From positions 184,346 through 248,345 of the forward strand of contig NZ_FMBL01000003.1 of NCBI RefSeq assembly GCF_900094885.1: a DNA stretch of 64,000 nucleotides, written 5' to 3'. Source of the stretch: Bifidobacterium commune (GTDB lineage: Bacteria > Actinomycetota > Actinomycetes > Actinomycetales > Bifidobacteriaceae). Below are positions 8,242 to 17,397 of this stretch, one piece after another (the first letter of the stretch is position 1; the number at the start of each line of letters is the position of its first letter). A model generated the notes under the pieces. The model ran no database searches, was not told the DNA's origin, and saw only the letters and a program-made list of their open reading frames with translations. A program made the position numbers and the translations under genes.

Positions 8242-8314
8242 GCCCCTCTGGCTCAATGGTTAGAGCAGCGTCCTTTTAAGTCGTGGGTTCTCGGTTCGAA
8301 TCCGAGGGGGGGCA
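8242..8314 (+). tRNA. tRNA-Lys (TTT)
   Basis: Full cloverleaf: acceptor GCCCCTC pairs with GGGGGGC, D arm GGCTCAATGGTTAGAGC, anticodon loop CTTTTAA with anticodon TTT, T arm CTCGG-TTCGAAT-CCGAG. CCA is not encoded. The anticodon stem has one T-T mismatch at the fourth pair, which does not change the call. Confidence 0.95.
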
Positions 8315-8319
8315 CAAGC

Positions 8320-8350
8320 AAGGTACCGGCGTCAGGCGGTACCTTTTTTC
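8320..8350 (+). terminator. Rho-independent terminator of tRNA-Lys
   Basis: AAGGTACCG (8320-8328) pairs with CGGTACCTT (8337-8345), followed by a run of T to 8349. Confidence 0.85.
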
Positions 8351-8854
8351 TATTTTAGACGAGGGCTTCAGGCGTGGTTCTCTGCCTCTGATATCAGAGT
8401 TTTGCTCCAAGTCGTATAGAGGCGACGTCAGAGCAGGCTGATTGCGATTTCCCGATGGACGAATCAGAAAGCTGTTCGTATGTGGTGGCTAGCGATCAGC
8501 AGGACCAGCGCGGTGGCGAAGAACTGTGTGCTGAGGGCTACGATGGTAGTGATGGCATTGCTTGTTTTCGCTGGTGTGTCGGGACTTGTAGCGTCAGCAA
8601 CTTGATTTTTACCGTTTTCTCGGCGTGTTGCCGAATTCCTGTTTCCGTTTTCGTGGTATCTCTAAGGAGAACGATGCAGCTGTTTAATGTTCAATTGTTA
8701 TACCGCAGGAAATTGGCATGTTTTCTGATATACTCCATTTGAATGGACAGAATAAAGAATGCTGTTTAGTTTGGATTGAGTGCTGAAATCACTTGGTCCG
8801 TGAGAAGAAGCACGGTGCAGTAGGTTGCTGTGCCATGTATTGAGGGGGATTACC
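8351..8854. other. Intergenic region before the RCC1 gene with a lone signal-peptide relic
   Basis: No intact gene is seen. The middle holds a short reading frame that encodes only a signal peptide. The last 150 bases are AT-richer and presumably contain the promoter of the RCC1 gene. Confidence 0.5.
8513..8605 (+). pseudogene. Relic signal peptide of a lost secreted protein
   Basis: GTG at 8513 opens a 30-codon frame: VAKNCVLRATM, then the hydrophobic core VVMALLVFAGVSGLV, then ASAT and TGA. This is a textbook Sec signal peptide with an A-S-A cleavage site and nothing after it. AGCAGGA lies about ten bases upstream. It resembles in style, not in sequence, the leader of the RCC1 protein 250 bases downstream. 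The best reading is the stump of a decayed secreted gene; a functional micropeptide is possible but unsupported. Confidence 0.4.
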
Positions 8855-11800
8855 GTGCGCAATTCGCGTATTGTTAGTGCCATTGTACTTGCGTTGGTGT
8901 GTGTCTTTGTTGGTGGTGGGCTGAGTTTAGCAAGTGCAGAGCCCGCCGGTATGTTGAAGTCGGGTGGTTTGACCCGTGGAGTGTCCTCAAATGGCGGTTT
9001 TACTCTTGAGCCTGATACGGGTAAAGTGGGTACTGAAGTGAAGATTACGCCGCCCAAGAGCAATGGTGGCAGTACTAGCGGCAGTACTGGCCAGTTTACG
9101 CAGGTTGATGCTTTCGGTGATTTTGCTTTGGCTCTTGGTGCCGATCAGTTGATTTATTCTTGGGGCGACAATGAGAATGGTGAGCTGGGTATAGGTACCA
9201 GTGGTGGCAATCGGAATACGCCTCAGTTGGTTAAGACACCAATTGGAGTGCGGTTCAAGGAGATTGGTGCTGGTGAGCATCATGGAATAGCTTTGGATAC
9301 AAGTGGAAATATTTGGACATGGGGCAAGAATAATAAGGGTCAGTTGGGCCTCCACAATACCACACCTCGCAACGTACCTCAGATGGTTCCGGATGAAAAT
9401 GGGAAGCCTAACAGCAATAAATTCAAAAAAGTTAGTGCCGGTGGTGAGCATAGCGCTGCTATAGATATGTCAGGGCAAGTGTGGTCTTGGGGCAGCAATA
9501 ATCACGGTCAGATTGGCATAGGCACTATGAATGAAATGCAGTGGCAGATAACGAAGACGAAGCCCTTCGTGGACAATGTGGACAAGAAGGAATATAAAGC
9601 AATCGATATTGATTGCGGTGGAGACCACACATTGGCTAGAGATACCGATCAGTATATGTGGTCATGGGGCAGGAATACGGAATATCAGCTGGGCGGAGAA
9701 ACTGACAATTCAGATCAATGGGCCCCCGTCTCCTTCCGACGGCCGGGCTGGTCGCCTTTATCTCAAATCGCTGCAGGCGGCCAGCACTCAGAGGTTGTTA
9801 GTGTTGATGGCTCTGCTGCTGGTTTTGGTTCGAATGAATTTACTCAGGCAGGAAATGCTGCTCAGAATCATTGGGACCGAGCCTTTCGGTTCCCGAGTGC
9901 AAGAGGTTTTAGCGGGGTGACGCAATTACCGTTTAGGTCCAATAGAGTACTTGATGAAAACGGTCTTGAGTGGAGCCCCGCCCCCTATGGCAAGGCTAAA
10001 TATGTGACCGCGGGATACTATCACTCTCTTGGAATCGCGCAGGATAGTAATAACAGTAGTTCTACTTACCAAGTTTGGGGTTGGGGAAAAAATGAAAAGG
10101 GTGAAATTGGTAGTGACGCTCATACCAATTATGAGAGGACCGTGCAAGGATACCCAGCCATTTCTTCTTCAGCGACCGCAAGAGATTTTAAAACGTTGGC
10201 AGCAGGAAAAAAATTCACTGTTGGTTTAACAAACAGTGGGAAAGTGTACACTTGGGGTGCGAATGATAAGGGTCAGCTTGCAAATGGTTCAAATAATGGC
10301 GATAAGCAAACCAACCCCACGTCAATTGCGACTACCTCGACGCCGGAAACTCCTCTTGAAATTGTAGAAGTCAAATTTGATGGTGTTAATGCACCTAAGA
10401 AGAGTGTCGATGCTTCGTCTGGTGCGTGGTACGTTAATGCCCCTAAGCCCAACCGGGCAATCGGTGCGAATAATTTGACGGTTGATGTTCTTGTTACATA
10501 TAAAGGTACAAATGGCAACAACGAGACCACTACGTTAAAATACACGTATCTCGGAAATCCAGATACCCCTAATCCGCCAACGCCACCTAACCCTCCTTCG
10601 CCGCCGCCAGTCGCTACTTGTACTGTTTCCTTTAATTTGGGTGGTGCCCCGGGGGCCATTCCGAGCCAATCAGTTCCGTGCGGCAGTCTTGTTAAGTGGC
10701 CTAATAATGCTAACCCAAAGTGGGACAATCGCTGGTTTAATGGTTGGTTGGTGCAGGGTACGAATCCAGCAGAATTATGGGACTTCAACAAACCTGTAAC
10801 CAAAAACATGACTTTGGTGGCACAGTGGGGAGGGCCTTACAGTTTCGATATGACCCCTAATAAAGGTCCTGTTGAAGGAGGTTCCACTGTTACGGTAAAG
10901 AGAAACCCAGGTAACCGTGTCAGTTTTAAGTATGTAAGCGTGAGTGCCGGTCAGGCTCATACGCTGGCTGTTGGTTCTGATGGTTACGTGTATTCGTGGG
11001 GTAATAATGATAGCGGTCAGTTGGGCGATGGAACAACTGTTACACGTTCTGCAGCTGTTCGCGTGCAGACCCCTCTTGACGTTCGTTTCTTGCAAGTTGC
11101 TGCTGGCGGTGGACATTCGTTGGCCTTAGATTCCAACGGAAATGTGTGGGGCTGGGGTCAAAATAATCATGGTCAGGTTGGGAATCAGAGCACTTCGACT
11201 CGTACTGTTCCCGTACAGGTCGATAGGATGAAAGCTGGTTCTGTCAAGTTTAAAGAAATTTCCGCAGGTGCCCAGCATTCACTGGCTGTTGATGTAAACG
11301 GTGATGCTTGGTCATGGGGATACAATACTGACGGTATTCTCGGCTTGGGCAACAGTGGCACTGATGAATGGCATCCTGAGAGGGTTTCCGGAGGTGTAAA
11401 ATTCGCTCATCTGAGTGCAGGTTATGACCATTCAGCTGGTGTCGATACCAGCGGTGAAGTATGGTCTTGGGGCAACAATGATAAAGGTCAACTTGGTAAT
11501 CAAGGCCGGGGGACTGATCAGTGGCATCCAGTAAAAATCGTGCGAAAGGTGAATGATAAGCCGCGTGAGGATTCGACAGGCGTTATCTTCAAGAGTGTAA
11601 GTGCCGGTAATAGATTCACCATTGCGCTTGCTGATGATGGCTATGCTTGGGGATGGGGCTATAATAAGGCAGGTCAGATTGGTAACAATTGGTATAATGA
11701 TGAATGGCATCCGGTAAGAGTTTACCCGTCGCAGGATAACAACGGCCAAGAAGTCAAGTTTAAAGAAGTGAGCGCCGGTGGTTGCCATGTGGTGGGTCTT

Positions 11801-12265
11801 GACAAGGATGACTGGCCTTACACTTGGGGGTGTAATGCAAATGGACGCCTTGGTCTAGCATCAATACCGTCGACTGATCAATGGTGGCCTCGGTCATTGG
11901 GTATCGGTTATACCCATGGCATAAGTGCAGGCGATGTTCACTCGGCGGCTATTGTGTGGCAAACTCAGGAGATGAAGACTTGGGGTGATTCGTCTCCGCA
12001 GCTCGGACGTGGGGATCCTGTTCAGGGTGAACCATCTTCGACGACGAGCGTCATTCCACCGATTGTTGATCTAGTTTCGGTCAAGTTTGATGGTCAATCA
12101 GCTCAATCAATAAATATCAGCAAGAGAAGCGATGGTGAGGCGGTGTGGGAAGTGAAAACCCCTCCGGCCCCAGCAAATTCCACTGGTCGTGTTGATGTCA
12201 CGTTCCAATGGACTCTTGGAGAAAATGATGTGCTGAAGAACAAATACCTGTACTTTGTACAGTAA
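8855..12265 (+). CDS. Secreted protein with two seven-repeat RCC1 propellers
   Basis: A 1136-residue exported protein. The GTG at 8855 is chosen because GAGGGGG lies seven bases upstream and the signal peptide (VRNSRIVSAIVLALVC.. to SLASA) starts there. A short TIG-like strand segment (GGFTLEPDTGKVGTEVKI) is followed by seven RCC1 repeats ending in WG.N..GQLG-type turns (about residues 90-490). Next come a VKFDG domain, a Pro-rich linker, a Listeria-Bacteroides-type repeat with two Cys, and a second TIG-like segment. Then seven more RCC1 repeats (about 690-1055) and a second VKFDG domain lead to the end. No LPXTG motif or transmembrane tail is seen, so it is released or held non-covalently. 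RCC1 propellers bind proteins or glycans; the partner is unknown. Third-base composition is less G+C-biased than neighbours. Confidence 0.88.
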   Translation: MRNSRIVSAIVLALVCVFVGGGLSLASAEPAGMLKSGGLTRGVSSNGGFTLEPDTGKVGTEVKITPPKSNGGSTSGSTGQFTQVDAFGDFALALGADQLIYSWGDNENGELGIGTSGGNRNTPQLVKTPIGVRFKEIGAGEHHGIALDTSGNIWTWGKNNKGQLGLHNTTPRNVPQMVPDENGKPNSNKFKKVSAGGEHSAAIDMSGQVWSWGSNNHGQIGIGTMNEMQWQITKTKPFVDNVDKKEYKAIDIDCGGDHTLARDTDQYMWSWGRNTEYQLGGETDNSDQWAPVSFRRPGWSPLSQIAAGGQHSEVVSVDGSAAGFGSNEFTQAGNAAQNHWDRAFRFPSARGFSGVTQLPFRSNRVLDENGLEWSPAPYGKAKYVTAGYYHSLGIAQDSNNSSSTYQVWGWGKNEKGEIGSDAHTNYERTVQGYPAISSSATARDFKTLAAGKKFTVGLTNSGKVYTWGANDKGQLANGSNNGDKQTNPTSIATTSTPETPLEIVEVKFDGVNAPKKSVDASSGAWYVNAPKPNRAIGANNLTVDVLVTYKGTNGNNETTTLKYTYLGNPDTPNPPTPPNPPSPPPVATCTVSFNLGGAPGAIPSQSVPCGSLVKWPNNANPKWDNRWFNGWLVQGTNPAELWDFNKPVTKNMTLVAQWGGPYSFDMTPNKGPVEGGSTVTVKRNPGNRVSFKYVSVSAGQAHTLAVGSDGYVYSWGNNDSGQLGDGTTVTRSAAVRVQTPLDVRFLQVAAGGGHSLALDSNGNVWGWGQNNHGQVGNQSTSTRTVPVQVDRMKAGSVKFKEISAGAQHSLAVDVNGDAWSWGYNTDGILGLGNSGTDEWHPERVSGGVKFAHLSAGYDHSAGVDTSGEVWSWGNNDKGQLGNQGRGTDQWHPVKIVRKVNDKPREDSTGVIFKSVSAGNRFTIALADDGYAWGWGYNKAGQIGNNWYNDEWHPVRVYPSQDNNGQEVKFKEVSAGGCHVVGLDKDDWPYTWGCNANGRLGLASIPSTDQWWPRSLGIGYTHGISAGDVHSAAIVWQTQEMKTWGDSSPQLGRGDPVQGEPSSTTSVIPPIVDLVSVKFDGQSAQSINISKRSDGEAVWEVKTPPAPANSTGRVDVTFQWTLGENDVLKNKYLYFVQ

Positions 12266-12335
12266 GATATGTAGGTGGAGGGAATAGAGAATAGATCGTA
12301 CTGATAATTGAAACTTTGTTTTCTGAATTGCATGT

Positions 12336-12370
12336 CGTCTAAACCTCGTTTCAATGATGAGGTTTAGACG
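12336..12370 (+). terminator. Hairpin after the RCC1 gene
   Basis: A perfect 12-bp stem (12336-12347 with 12359-12370) and an 11-base loop, 70 bases past the stop codon. No U-tract follows. Confidence 0.5.
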
Positions 12371-12473
12371 ATACCTACGACTCCAAAGTATGGCTTAACG
12401 TTCAATAGTAATTCTGTGTTGGAGAGGCTTCGTGGTTTACAAAGCGTAATCCGATTGAGGCTTTGAAAGAACG

Positions 12474-12504
12474 AAGGGTACCGCTGCAACAGCGGTACCC
12501 TTTC
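12474..12504. terminator. Tight GC-rich hairpin
   Basis: A perfect 13-bp stem AAGGGTACCGCTG (12474-12486) with 12490-12502 and a three-base loop, followed by TTCCC. It resembles the tRNA-Lys terminator stem and may be the main transcription end for this interval. Confidence 0.55.
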
Positions 12505-12683
12505 CCGTATTGCTCTCAAACAAGCATGTACCTAGTGGTGCCGTGAGGCTGTGCTTATCAATATGAAAACATCGATTGTCGTCTGATTCACAGTTTCCAG
12601 AATACTGGTCTGGTCAGGCAATACAGCGACTTTCTGATTCCCTGAATAGCAACGGCTTGAAACAGATCGAGAGCTATCTTGCG

Positions 12684-12977
12684 TTCAGAGCTGCCCGAGA
12701 GATTCCGAGCAAACTTGCATGCTCGTTGTCTCGGGTTCACAATCCCCTGGGGAGTGGTAGCCGAATACATGTTGATTTCTGTTCGAGCAATAATAGATGC
12801 ATTGTGGGTTTCCGTCAGTATGTTGTTTCAAAAGCGAATTTATCGGCGAATCGGTTGGATGAGTCAGTTGAAACCGATGACATGTTTCGCGACACGGTAG
12901 CCCATGCGGATGATCCAGCGGCCCAGCGGACCAGGAAGGTTGATGGCGCGTGAGGGCAGCTGACGACGCACGTCACG
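12684..12977 (-). pseudogene. Degenerate duplicate of the glutaredoxin and glycosyltransferase 3' ends
   Basis: Bases 12686-12707 repeat the last codons of the glutaredoxin gene (ESLGQL and stop; compare 16951-16972). Bases from 12772 align with those from 17301, loosely at first. Bases 12845-12977 match 17379-17511 over 133 positions with one difference (G12929 against A17463). That last block is the 3' end of the glycosyltransferase gene, including its TGA. The roughly 330 bases between the two parts at the right-hand site are shortened to about 65 here. The helicase gene lies exactly between the two copies. Confidence 0.85.
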
Positions 12978-13049
12978 TGCCGTGTGCTCGACCTACTCAA
13001 AGCAGAATGCACGGCATGCGGCAGTTCGAATGGTCCAGGGCTATCGGCT

Positions 13050-16000
13050 CTAGGACGGATTGCGTATGGGCAGTGAGCGAATGAGATACTCGGAATATTT
13101 ACCCGACTCCCAGTCGCGGACGTTGCCAATAACATATAGACGCCGTTTGGCACGTGAAACCGCGACGTTAAGCATATTCGGGCTGGAATTAACCCAGTCG
13201 CGAGAACCACAGCCTGGCTTGCCAGGTGTGCTACCCATAACAAGGAACACAATGTCGGCTTCTCGGCCTTGAGAGGTGTGGACGGTTCCCGCCTGATTTG
13301 CGGCAAGTTCGGCTGCCCGGCCGTGGCTGTAATGGCCGGATTGCTTGAGTGCGGACCGGAAGATGTCCTGAACCTTGTTGGCGCCCACTTTGAATGGAGC
13401 TATGACCAGTATCTGTTCAGGTGCGATGCCACCTTCAATAAGATCTGTCAGTCTGGCGTACAGTTCATGTCCCTCTTTGAGCCGCCATTTGTTCTTGCCG
13501 ATCTCGTCTGGTCCTGCGGGAATGTCGTACCAGCAAGATGGAGGTATCGCGATTCCTTCTTTGGTGCCTGCCATATACAAGCACGGTGTGTGCTCGGCAC
13601 CCGCCCGAACCATGCGTCCGGAATAAGCCATCTCATTGCAAATCGAGAACATGGGCTCTTCGCACCTCCTGTGAACCACCAGAGGCATTCCTACCCATTG
13701 CTCGGCTTCCAGGCCGTATCGTGTCTGATGGTCCACCATTTCCTGTACATTGTGAGATTCGCGTCCCATCACAATATTGTGGGTGTCGGCCAGTAGTTCA
13801 CGCATCTGGGCGGGAAGTGTGTCAATCGGTTCAAGCTGCATGGGATCGCCTACCGCTACCGCATGATGAACTCGCTGTAACAGTCCTGCAGCAGATTGAG
13901 GTGTGGCCTGGCCCGCTTCGTCAATGATCGCCCATCCCAGGCTTTCTTTACCCAGCCCCCTGAACATTCCGGATACCGAAGCGAACGACGATGAGATCAC
14001 CGGAACGACCAGAAACAGCGATTGCCAAGCGGCCAGTTGTGCTTGCTGGTCGAAGTGTCTCGGCTGCTGCATCACCTTGCATGCAAGGGTCAGGTTCTCG
14101 CGGAATTGCTGGACAGCACCTATTACCAGTTGTTGGTGGAGTCGCAGAGCCGCCATAAACAACTCGGTTCTGGCGGTATTCCACTCTTGGTCTATCCAGT
14201 CAAGACGCTCGTCGCTCAGCGTGGATATATGTTTGGGACGATTCTGATAGTCCTCCAGCTTAGCGTTGACTTCATTCAGCTGTGCTGACAGATTGCTTTC
14301 TCTGGTCGACAGCATTGATACTTCCGATGACTCAGTGTTTATCGTCGCGTTTAACCGAGCCAAAGAATAGTATTCGCTGTTGGCTGTATCGCACAAATTC
14401 TGCTTTTTTAATCGAGCTTGCTCCTTGGCTATATAGGCGCTTTTCTCGTCTTCCTTACGTTTTTTAAAGTGAATAAGCGATTCGAAAAAGTGCGTTGCCC
14501 AATATTGCTGATGCGCGTTATAGAAGATTTCAGCCTCTTGCCATGCATTGATGGCCTCGTCGCCTTTTCGACAACTTTCGTTGAGCTGAAGTTGTAAATC
14601 TTGGGCTTGCTCGCGGTTAGTGTCGAGATCTCGATTCTTTTTTTGCAGGCATATTTGAACTTCTCCCAGATCGTTTTTAAGTCGCTCTTGTGCGCGTAGT
14701 AAATCGGAAGGATCATGGTTCGCTATAAAAGCCGCTTCTCTGCGTTCGCAAAGTTCTGCTTCTTTTTGCAGCGCGGATTTGAACGCTTTTCGGGCTTCCC
14801 TCCAATTGTGGTTTGCTGATCTGTACTCAGCATTCGACAAATTCAAACGTTCTCTGATGAAACGGGATTCGAACGGGCCGATGAACTTGCTCTTGTTGGT
14901 CGCGTTGCCTAGGGTTGCGGCCAGGAGAGCCCATGCCGAAGGTGAATCGTCGTCCGTTTTGTTCGCCGTTGCTTCCTTTTTGCCATCAGATTTCAGGAGT
15001 TCTTCGGCGAGTTGGCGAAATGCATAATCCTTGGATTCCCTGCCGTATTCGTTCTCGATCCATGATTGCCAATCGGTCGCTAACGATTCGGTGCGGGGCA
15101 GGTCCTGGCTGATGTTTTCGACGGCTTTGTTGTTGCTGGACGCGACGACGATTTCGTATCCGATTACCGCTGGTTGCAACGTCCAGTAATTCAGGGGTCC
15201 GTTAGTAACATGGGTCTTGAATATATCCTCAGGTCGCTCGAAACGGGCCAGTTGGCTGGCGCGTGCCACAATGATTTCGGAGATGACATCCTTGAGTAAA
15301 GTTGTTTTGCCTGTTCCGGGAGGACCGTTGACACCCAATAGGTAATCGCCTTGTCCCGAATTTGCGGTCGCAGTTATCTGGTTGATGGCCAATTGTTGGG
15401 CAGTCGATTGGAACTGATTTGATTTGCTGGGCCAGCGGCCGTCGGGTATACGGTTAGGTTGCGTTAGCTTGTCAAGTAAGGCGCCGTCGGGATCTTCCGT
15501 CAGATCAAAGCGCTCGGGGTGGGTTTGAGAAAGGTATCGCTTCAGTGGCTCCGAGAACGTTTCTGAAGTGTGACTGCCCGAAGCGATTTCTTGGCATTTG
15601 ATATTATATAGTGCTTCTAGGTCACTGATATAGAACGAATCCATAAGAGGTGATTCGTTGGCATCGCCGCCCTTGACCAATCGACAGCTAACGGAATCTC
15701 TATCGATAAGGTTGCCGTCGGCTTGCTCGTAGACGGGGGACTGGCGTATCGTTTTGTCGTCCAATCCCAATTCGTTGGCAGCGGCATCGATAATGTAGTT
15801 CAGCGTGTTCCTGCTCACTCGTCTGGGTGAGCCATCGGGCGCCACGGCGCCAACGAGCTCGCTAAACATGATGCGAATCCGACGTTCGTTGTCGTCAAGT
15901 TGTTTGATGTCGGGCCATCCAGTCGGGCATGTCGGCCAGCAGTTGTGCGCGAATAGGCAGGAAACCGCCTTTGCATACTGGGAAATCGCCAAAGAAGAGT

Positions 16001-16892
16001 CCGGTCCCAAAGTGCCGTCATCGCGTACCTCAAAGCACATCATCGATGCCGTTGTTTTCTTCAGTGTGTAACGTTTCGCATCATCTCGCGTCGACGAACT
16101 CGGCAGCGTTTCTTCTTCTCTTACCTTTTCTGCAGGGGTGAATTCGCGTATCAATGTGGACGCGTTATGAAGAGCGTTGAACACTACTTGCTGGGACAGG
16201 CCCACCTGGATACAGAAGTATTCGTGATGCAGCCATGCCGATGTTTTTCGGTTTTTAGCGCTTGCATCCTTGGGTGGATTGGCCTTCATGTAGTACGGCT
16301 TCTCGCGGTACTTGTGAGGATAATTCTTGAGATAGATAGCCTGCACGCGTCCCGATCGATTTGTGGCGTGCGCCAAGTTTTCCATTGTGTCTACTAGAAG
16401 GCCGATCAAGGCATCTGAAACGAATGAGCCGGTAGGTAAAGTTTCCGAGCCGTATGTCAGTTCCAGCCACTCCTGATGGGCTTGTTGAATGATCGTCTGG
16501 ATGGGTGAATTGTTTTCGTAAGGCCAGGCGTTCTGCTTTTTCAGCCAGGTTTCCGTTGACTCAATGAAGGAAAGCGGTTGTTGCAGCCGGGCCTGCATGT
16601 TGGTTTGAATGTGATAACCCCCACCGAATTTCACCTGGCTATATTGTTCCTCGAACGAGGATCTTGTGCGCTGTGTCAAGCCGATGAACATGTCCGCGCG
16701 TAGGTCTTCCCATGGGAGGTTCTGGTATTGGGTGTTCTCGCTGTGTCCAACAGACTGCCGGAGGTTGATCTTCTGGGGATTTTTCCAAGACTGCGGAGAG
16801 AACAGCTCGACTGCGCACCAGTAGCCGAGAACGTCGAGTGAATACTGCGTTGCGGTCGTCATAACTTCCAGAATGCTGACCGGGGCAGACAT
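13050..16892 (-). CDS. Large UPF1-like superfamily 1 helicase with unknown N-terminal region
   Basis: A 1280-residue protein read from the ATG at 16892. About 500 N-terminal residues match nothing I recognise. The helicase core begins with Walker A GPPGTGKTT near residue 522. A long charged coiled coil (about 700-900, rich in E, K, Q, R) is inserted inside the core. Then come motif II DEAGQA near 988, GDPMQLEP near 1014, SQGREADIV, and motif VI VAVSRAKRRLYVIGN near 1247. This order is that of the AAA_11/AAA_12 (DNA2/NAM7/UPF1) group. Such solitary large helicases in bacteria are often accessory and some belong to phage defence. It is bracketed by duplicated flanks and has a more even base composition than neighbours, pointing to acquisition. 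Activity on DNA or RNA is not decided by sequence. Confidence 0.85.
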   Translation of the reverse strand: MSAPVSILEVMTTATQYSLDVLGYWCAVELFSPQSWKNPQKINLRQSVGHSENTQYQNLPWEDLRADMFIGLTQRTRSSFEEQYSQVKFGGGYHIQTNMQARLQQPLSFIESTETWLKKQNAWPYENNSPIQTIIQQAHQEWLELTYGSETLPTGSFVSDALIGLLVDTMENLAHATNRSGRVQAIYLKNYPHKYREKPYYMKANPPKDASAKNRKTSAWLHHEYFCIQVGLSQQVVFNALHNASTLIREFTPAEKVREEETLPSSSTRDDAKRYTLKKTTASMMCFEVRDDGTLGPDSSLAISQYAKAVSCLFAHNCWPTCPTGWPDIKQLDDNERRIRIMFSELVGAVAPDGSPRRVSRNTLNYIIDAAANELGLDDKTIRQSPVYEQADGNLIDRDSVSCRLVKGGDANESPLMDSFYISDLEALYNIKCQEIASGSHTSETFSEPLKRYLSQTHPERFDLTEDPDGALLDKLTQPNRIPDGRWPSKSNQFQSTAQQLAINQITATANSGQGDYLLGVNGPPGTGKTTLLKDVISEIIVARASQLARFERPEDIFKTHVTNGPLNYWTLQPAVIGYEIVVASSNNKAVENISQDLPRTESLATDWQSWIENEYGRESKDYAFRQLAEELLKSDGKKEATANKTDDDSPSAWALLAATLGNATNKSKFIGPFESRFIRERLNLSNAEYRSANHNWREARKAFKSALQKEAELCERREAAFIANHDPSDLLRAQERLKNDLGEVQICLQKKNRDLDTNREQAQDLQLQLNESCRKGDEAINAWQEAEIFYNAHQQYWATHFFESLIHFKKRKEDEKSAYIAKEQARLKKQNLCDTANSEYYSLARLNATINTESSEVSMLSTRESNLSAQLNEVNAKLEDYQNRPKHISTLSDERLDWIDQEWNTARTELFMAALRLHQQLVIGAVQQFRENLTLACKVMQQPRHFDQQAQLAAWQSLFLVVPVISSSFASVSGMFRGLGKESLGWAIIDEAGQATPQSAAGLLQRVHHAVAVGDPMQLEPIDTLPAQMRELLADTHNIVMGRESHNVQEMVDHQTRYGLEAEQWVGMPLVVHRRCEEPMFSICNEMAYSGRMVRAGAEHTPCLYMAGTKEGIAIPPSCWYDIPAGPDEIGKNKWRLKEGHELYARLTDLIEGGIAPEQILVIAPFKVGANKVQDIFRSALKQSGHYSHGRAAELAANQAGTVHTSQGREADIVFLVMGSTPGKPGCGSRDWVNSSPNMLNVAVSRAKRRLYVIGNVRDWESGKYSEYLIRSLPIRNPS

Positions 16893-16950
16893 TGCTAACT
16901 ACGCTCCCAGTTAAACCGCAGTGGATAAATCGGAGGCGAAAGCGACGTGC

Positions 16951-17205
16951 TCAGAGCTGCCCGAGAGATTCCAGTTTGGTCTTGAGATCTGTAGCGCTGG
17001 GCTCGACCTGGAAGCTGCCATCGGAGAAGAGCACGACCGGGATGTGTTTCTGTCCGCTGATTTCGATGGCTTTGGCTTCGGCACCGTCTTCATGCTCGAT
17101 GTCATGCCAGTTGTACCCCAGGCCGAAACGGTCGAGTGCGGCCTTTGCGCGCTTGCAATCGCCGCACCAATCGGCTCCGTAAACGTCGATGTTTGTATTT
17201 GCCAT
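16951..17205 (-). CDS. Glutaredoxin-like / mycoredoxin-like protein
   Basis: An 84-residue thioredoxin-fold redox protein of the cytoplasm. The active site is WCGDCKRAK at residues 12-20, a CxxC pair, with the cis-Pro loop at HIPVV and the C-terminal GSF motif typical of small glutaredoxins, NrdH and mycoredoxins. The ATG at 17205 follows AAAGGATTAATC; the longer frame from 17220 would skip this site. It lies 58 bases upstream of the helicase on the same strand, but that neighbour seems to be a newcomer. Electron donor (mycothiol is absent from bifidobacteria as far as known) is uncertain. Confidence 0.85.
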   Translation of the reverse strand: MANTNIDVYGADWCGDCKRAKAALDRFGLGYNWHDIEHEDGAEAKAIEISGQKHIPVVLFSDGSFQVEPSATDLKTKLESLGQL

Positions 17206-17397
17206 GATTAATCCTTTCAATTGACCTGTCCGAGCGTCGCCTGAAGAACATGCCTGCTTACGGCTTCAGAGCCGCAACCCCTCCTGCTGGCGGGCTAACA
17301 GGTGTTGATTCCTGTTCGCACAATGATAGATGTTTTGTGTCGGTCGGTTAGCATTTTGTTCCAAAGCGCAAACCTTTTGGCGAATCGGTTGGATGAG

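Larger units (their letters stand above)
12266..13049. other. Intergenic region with two hairpins and a duplicated gene-end relic
   Basis: No intact gene is seen. It contains a 12-bp and a 13-bp hairpin after the RCC1 gene, then a degenerate copy of sequence also found at 16951-17511 (ends of the glutaredoxin and glycosyltransferase genes), and finally the downstream flank of the leftward helicase gene. Confidence 0.75.

Noticed and set aside
8242-8314. tRNA-Lys might be a pseudogene because of a T-T mismatch in the anticodon stem
   Set aside because: All other stems and loops are intact, with a strong promoter and terminator, so a working tRNA is more likely.
8455-8742. 95-codon frame before the RCC1 gene
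   Set aside because: No ribosome binding site, and the signal-peptide relic in another frame explains the region better.
16951-17205. Glutaredoxin as a functional partner of the helicase
   Set aside because: Its end is duplicated on the far side of the helicase, which shows it was resident before the helicase arrived.
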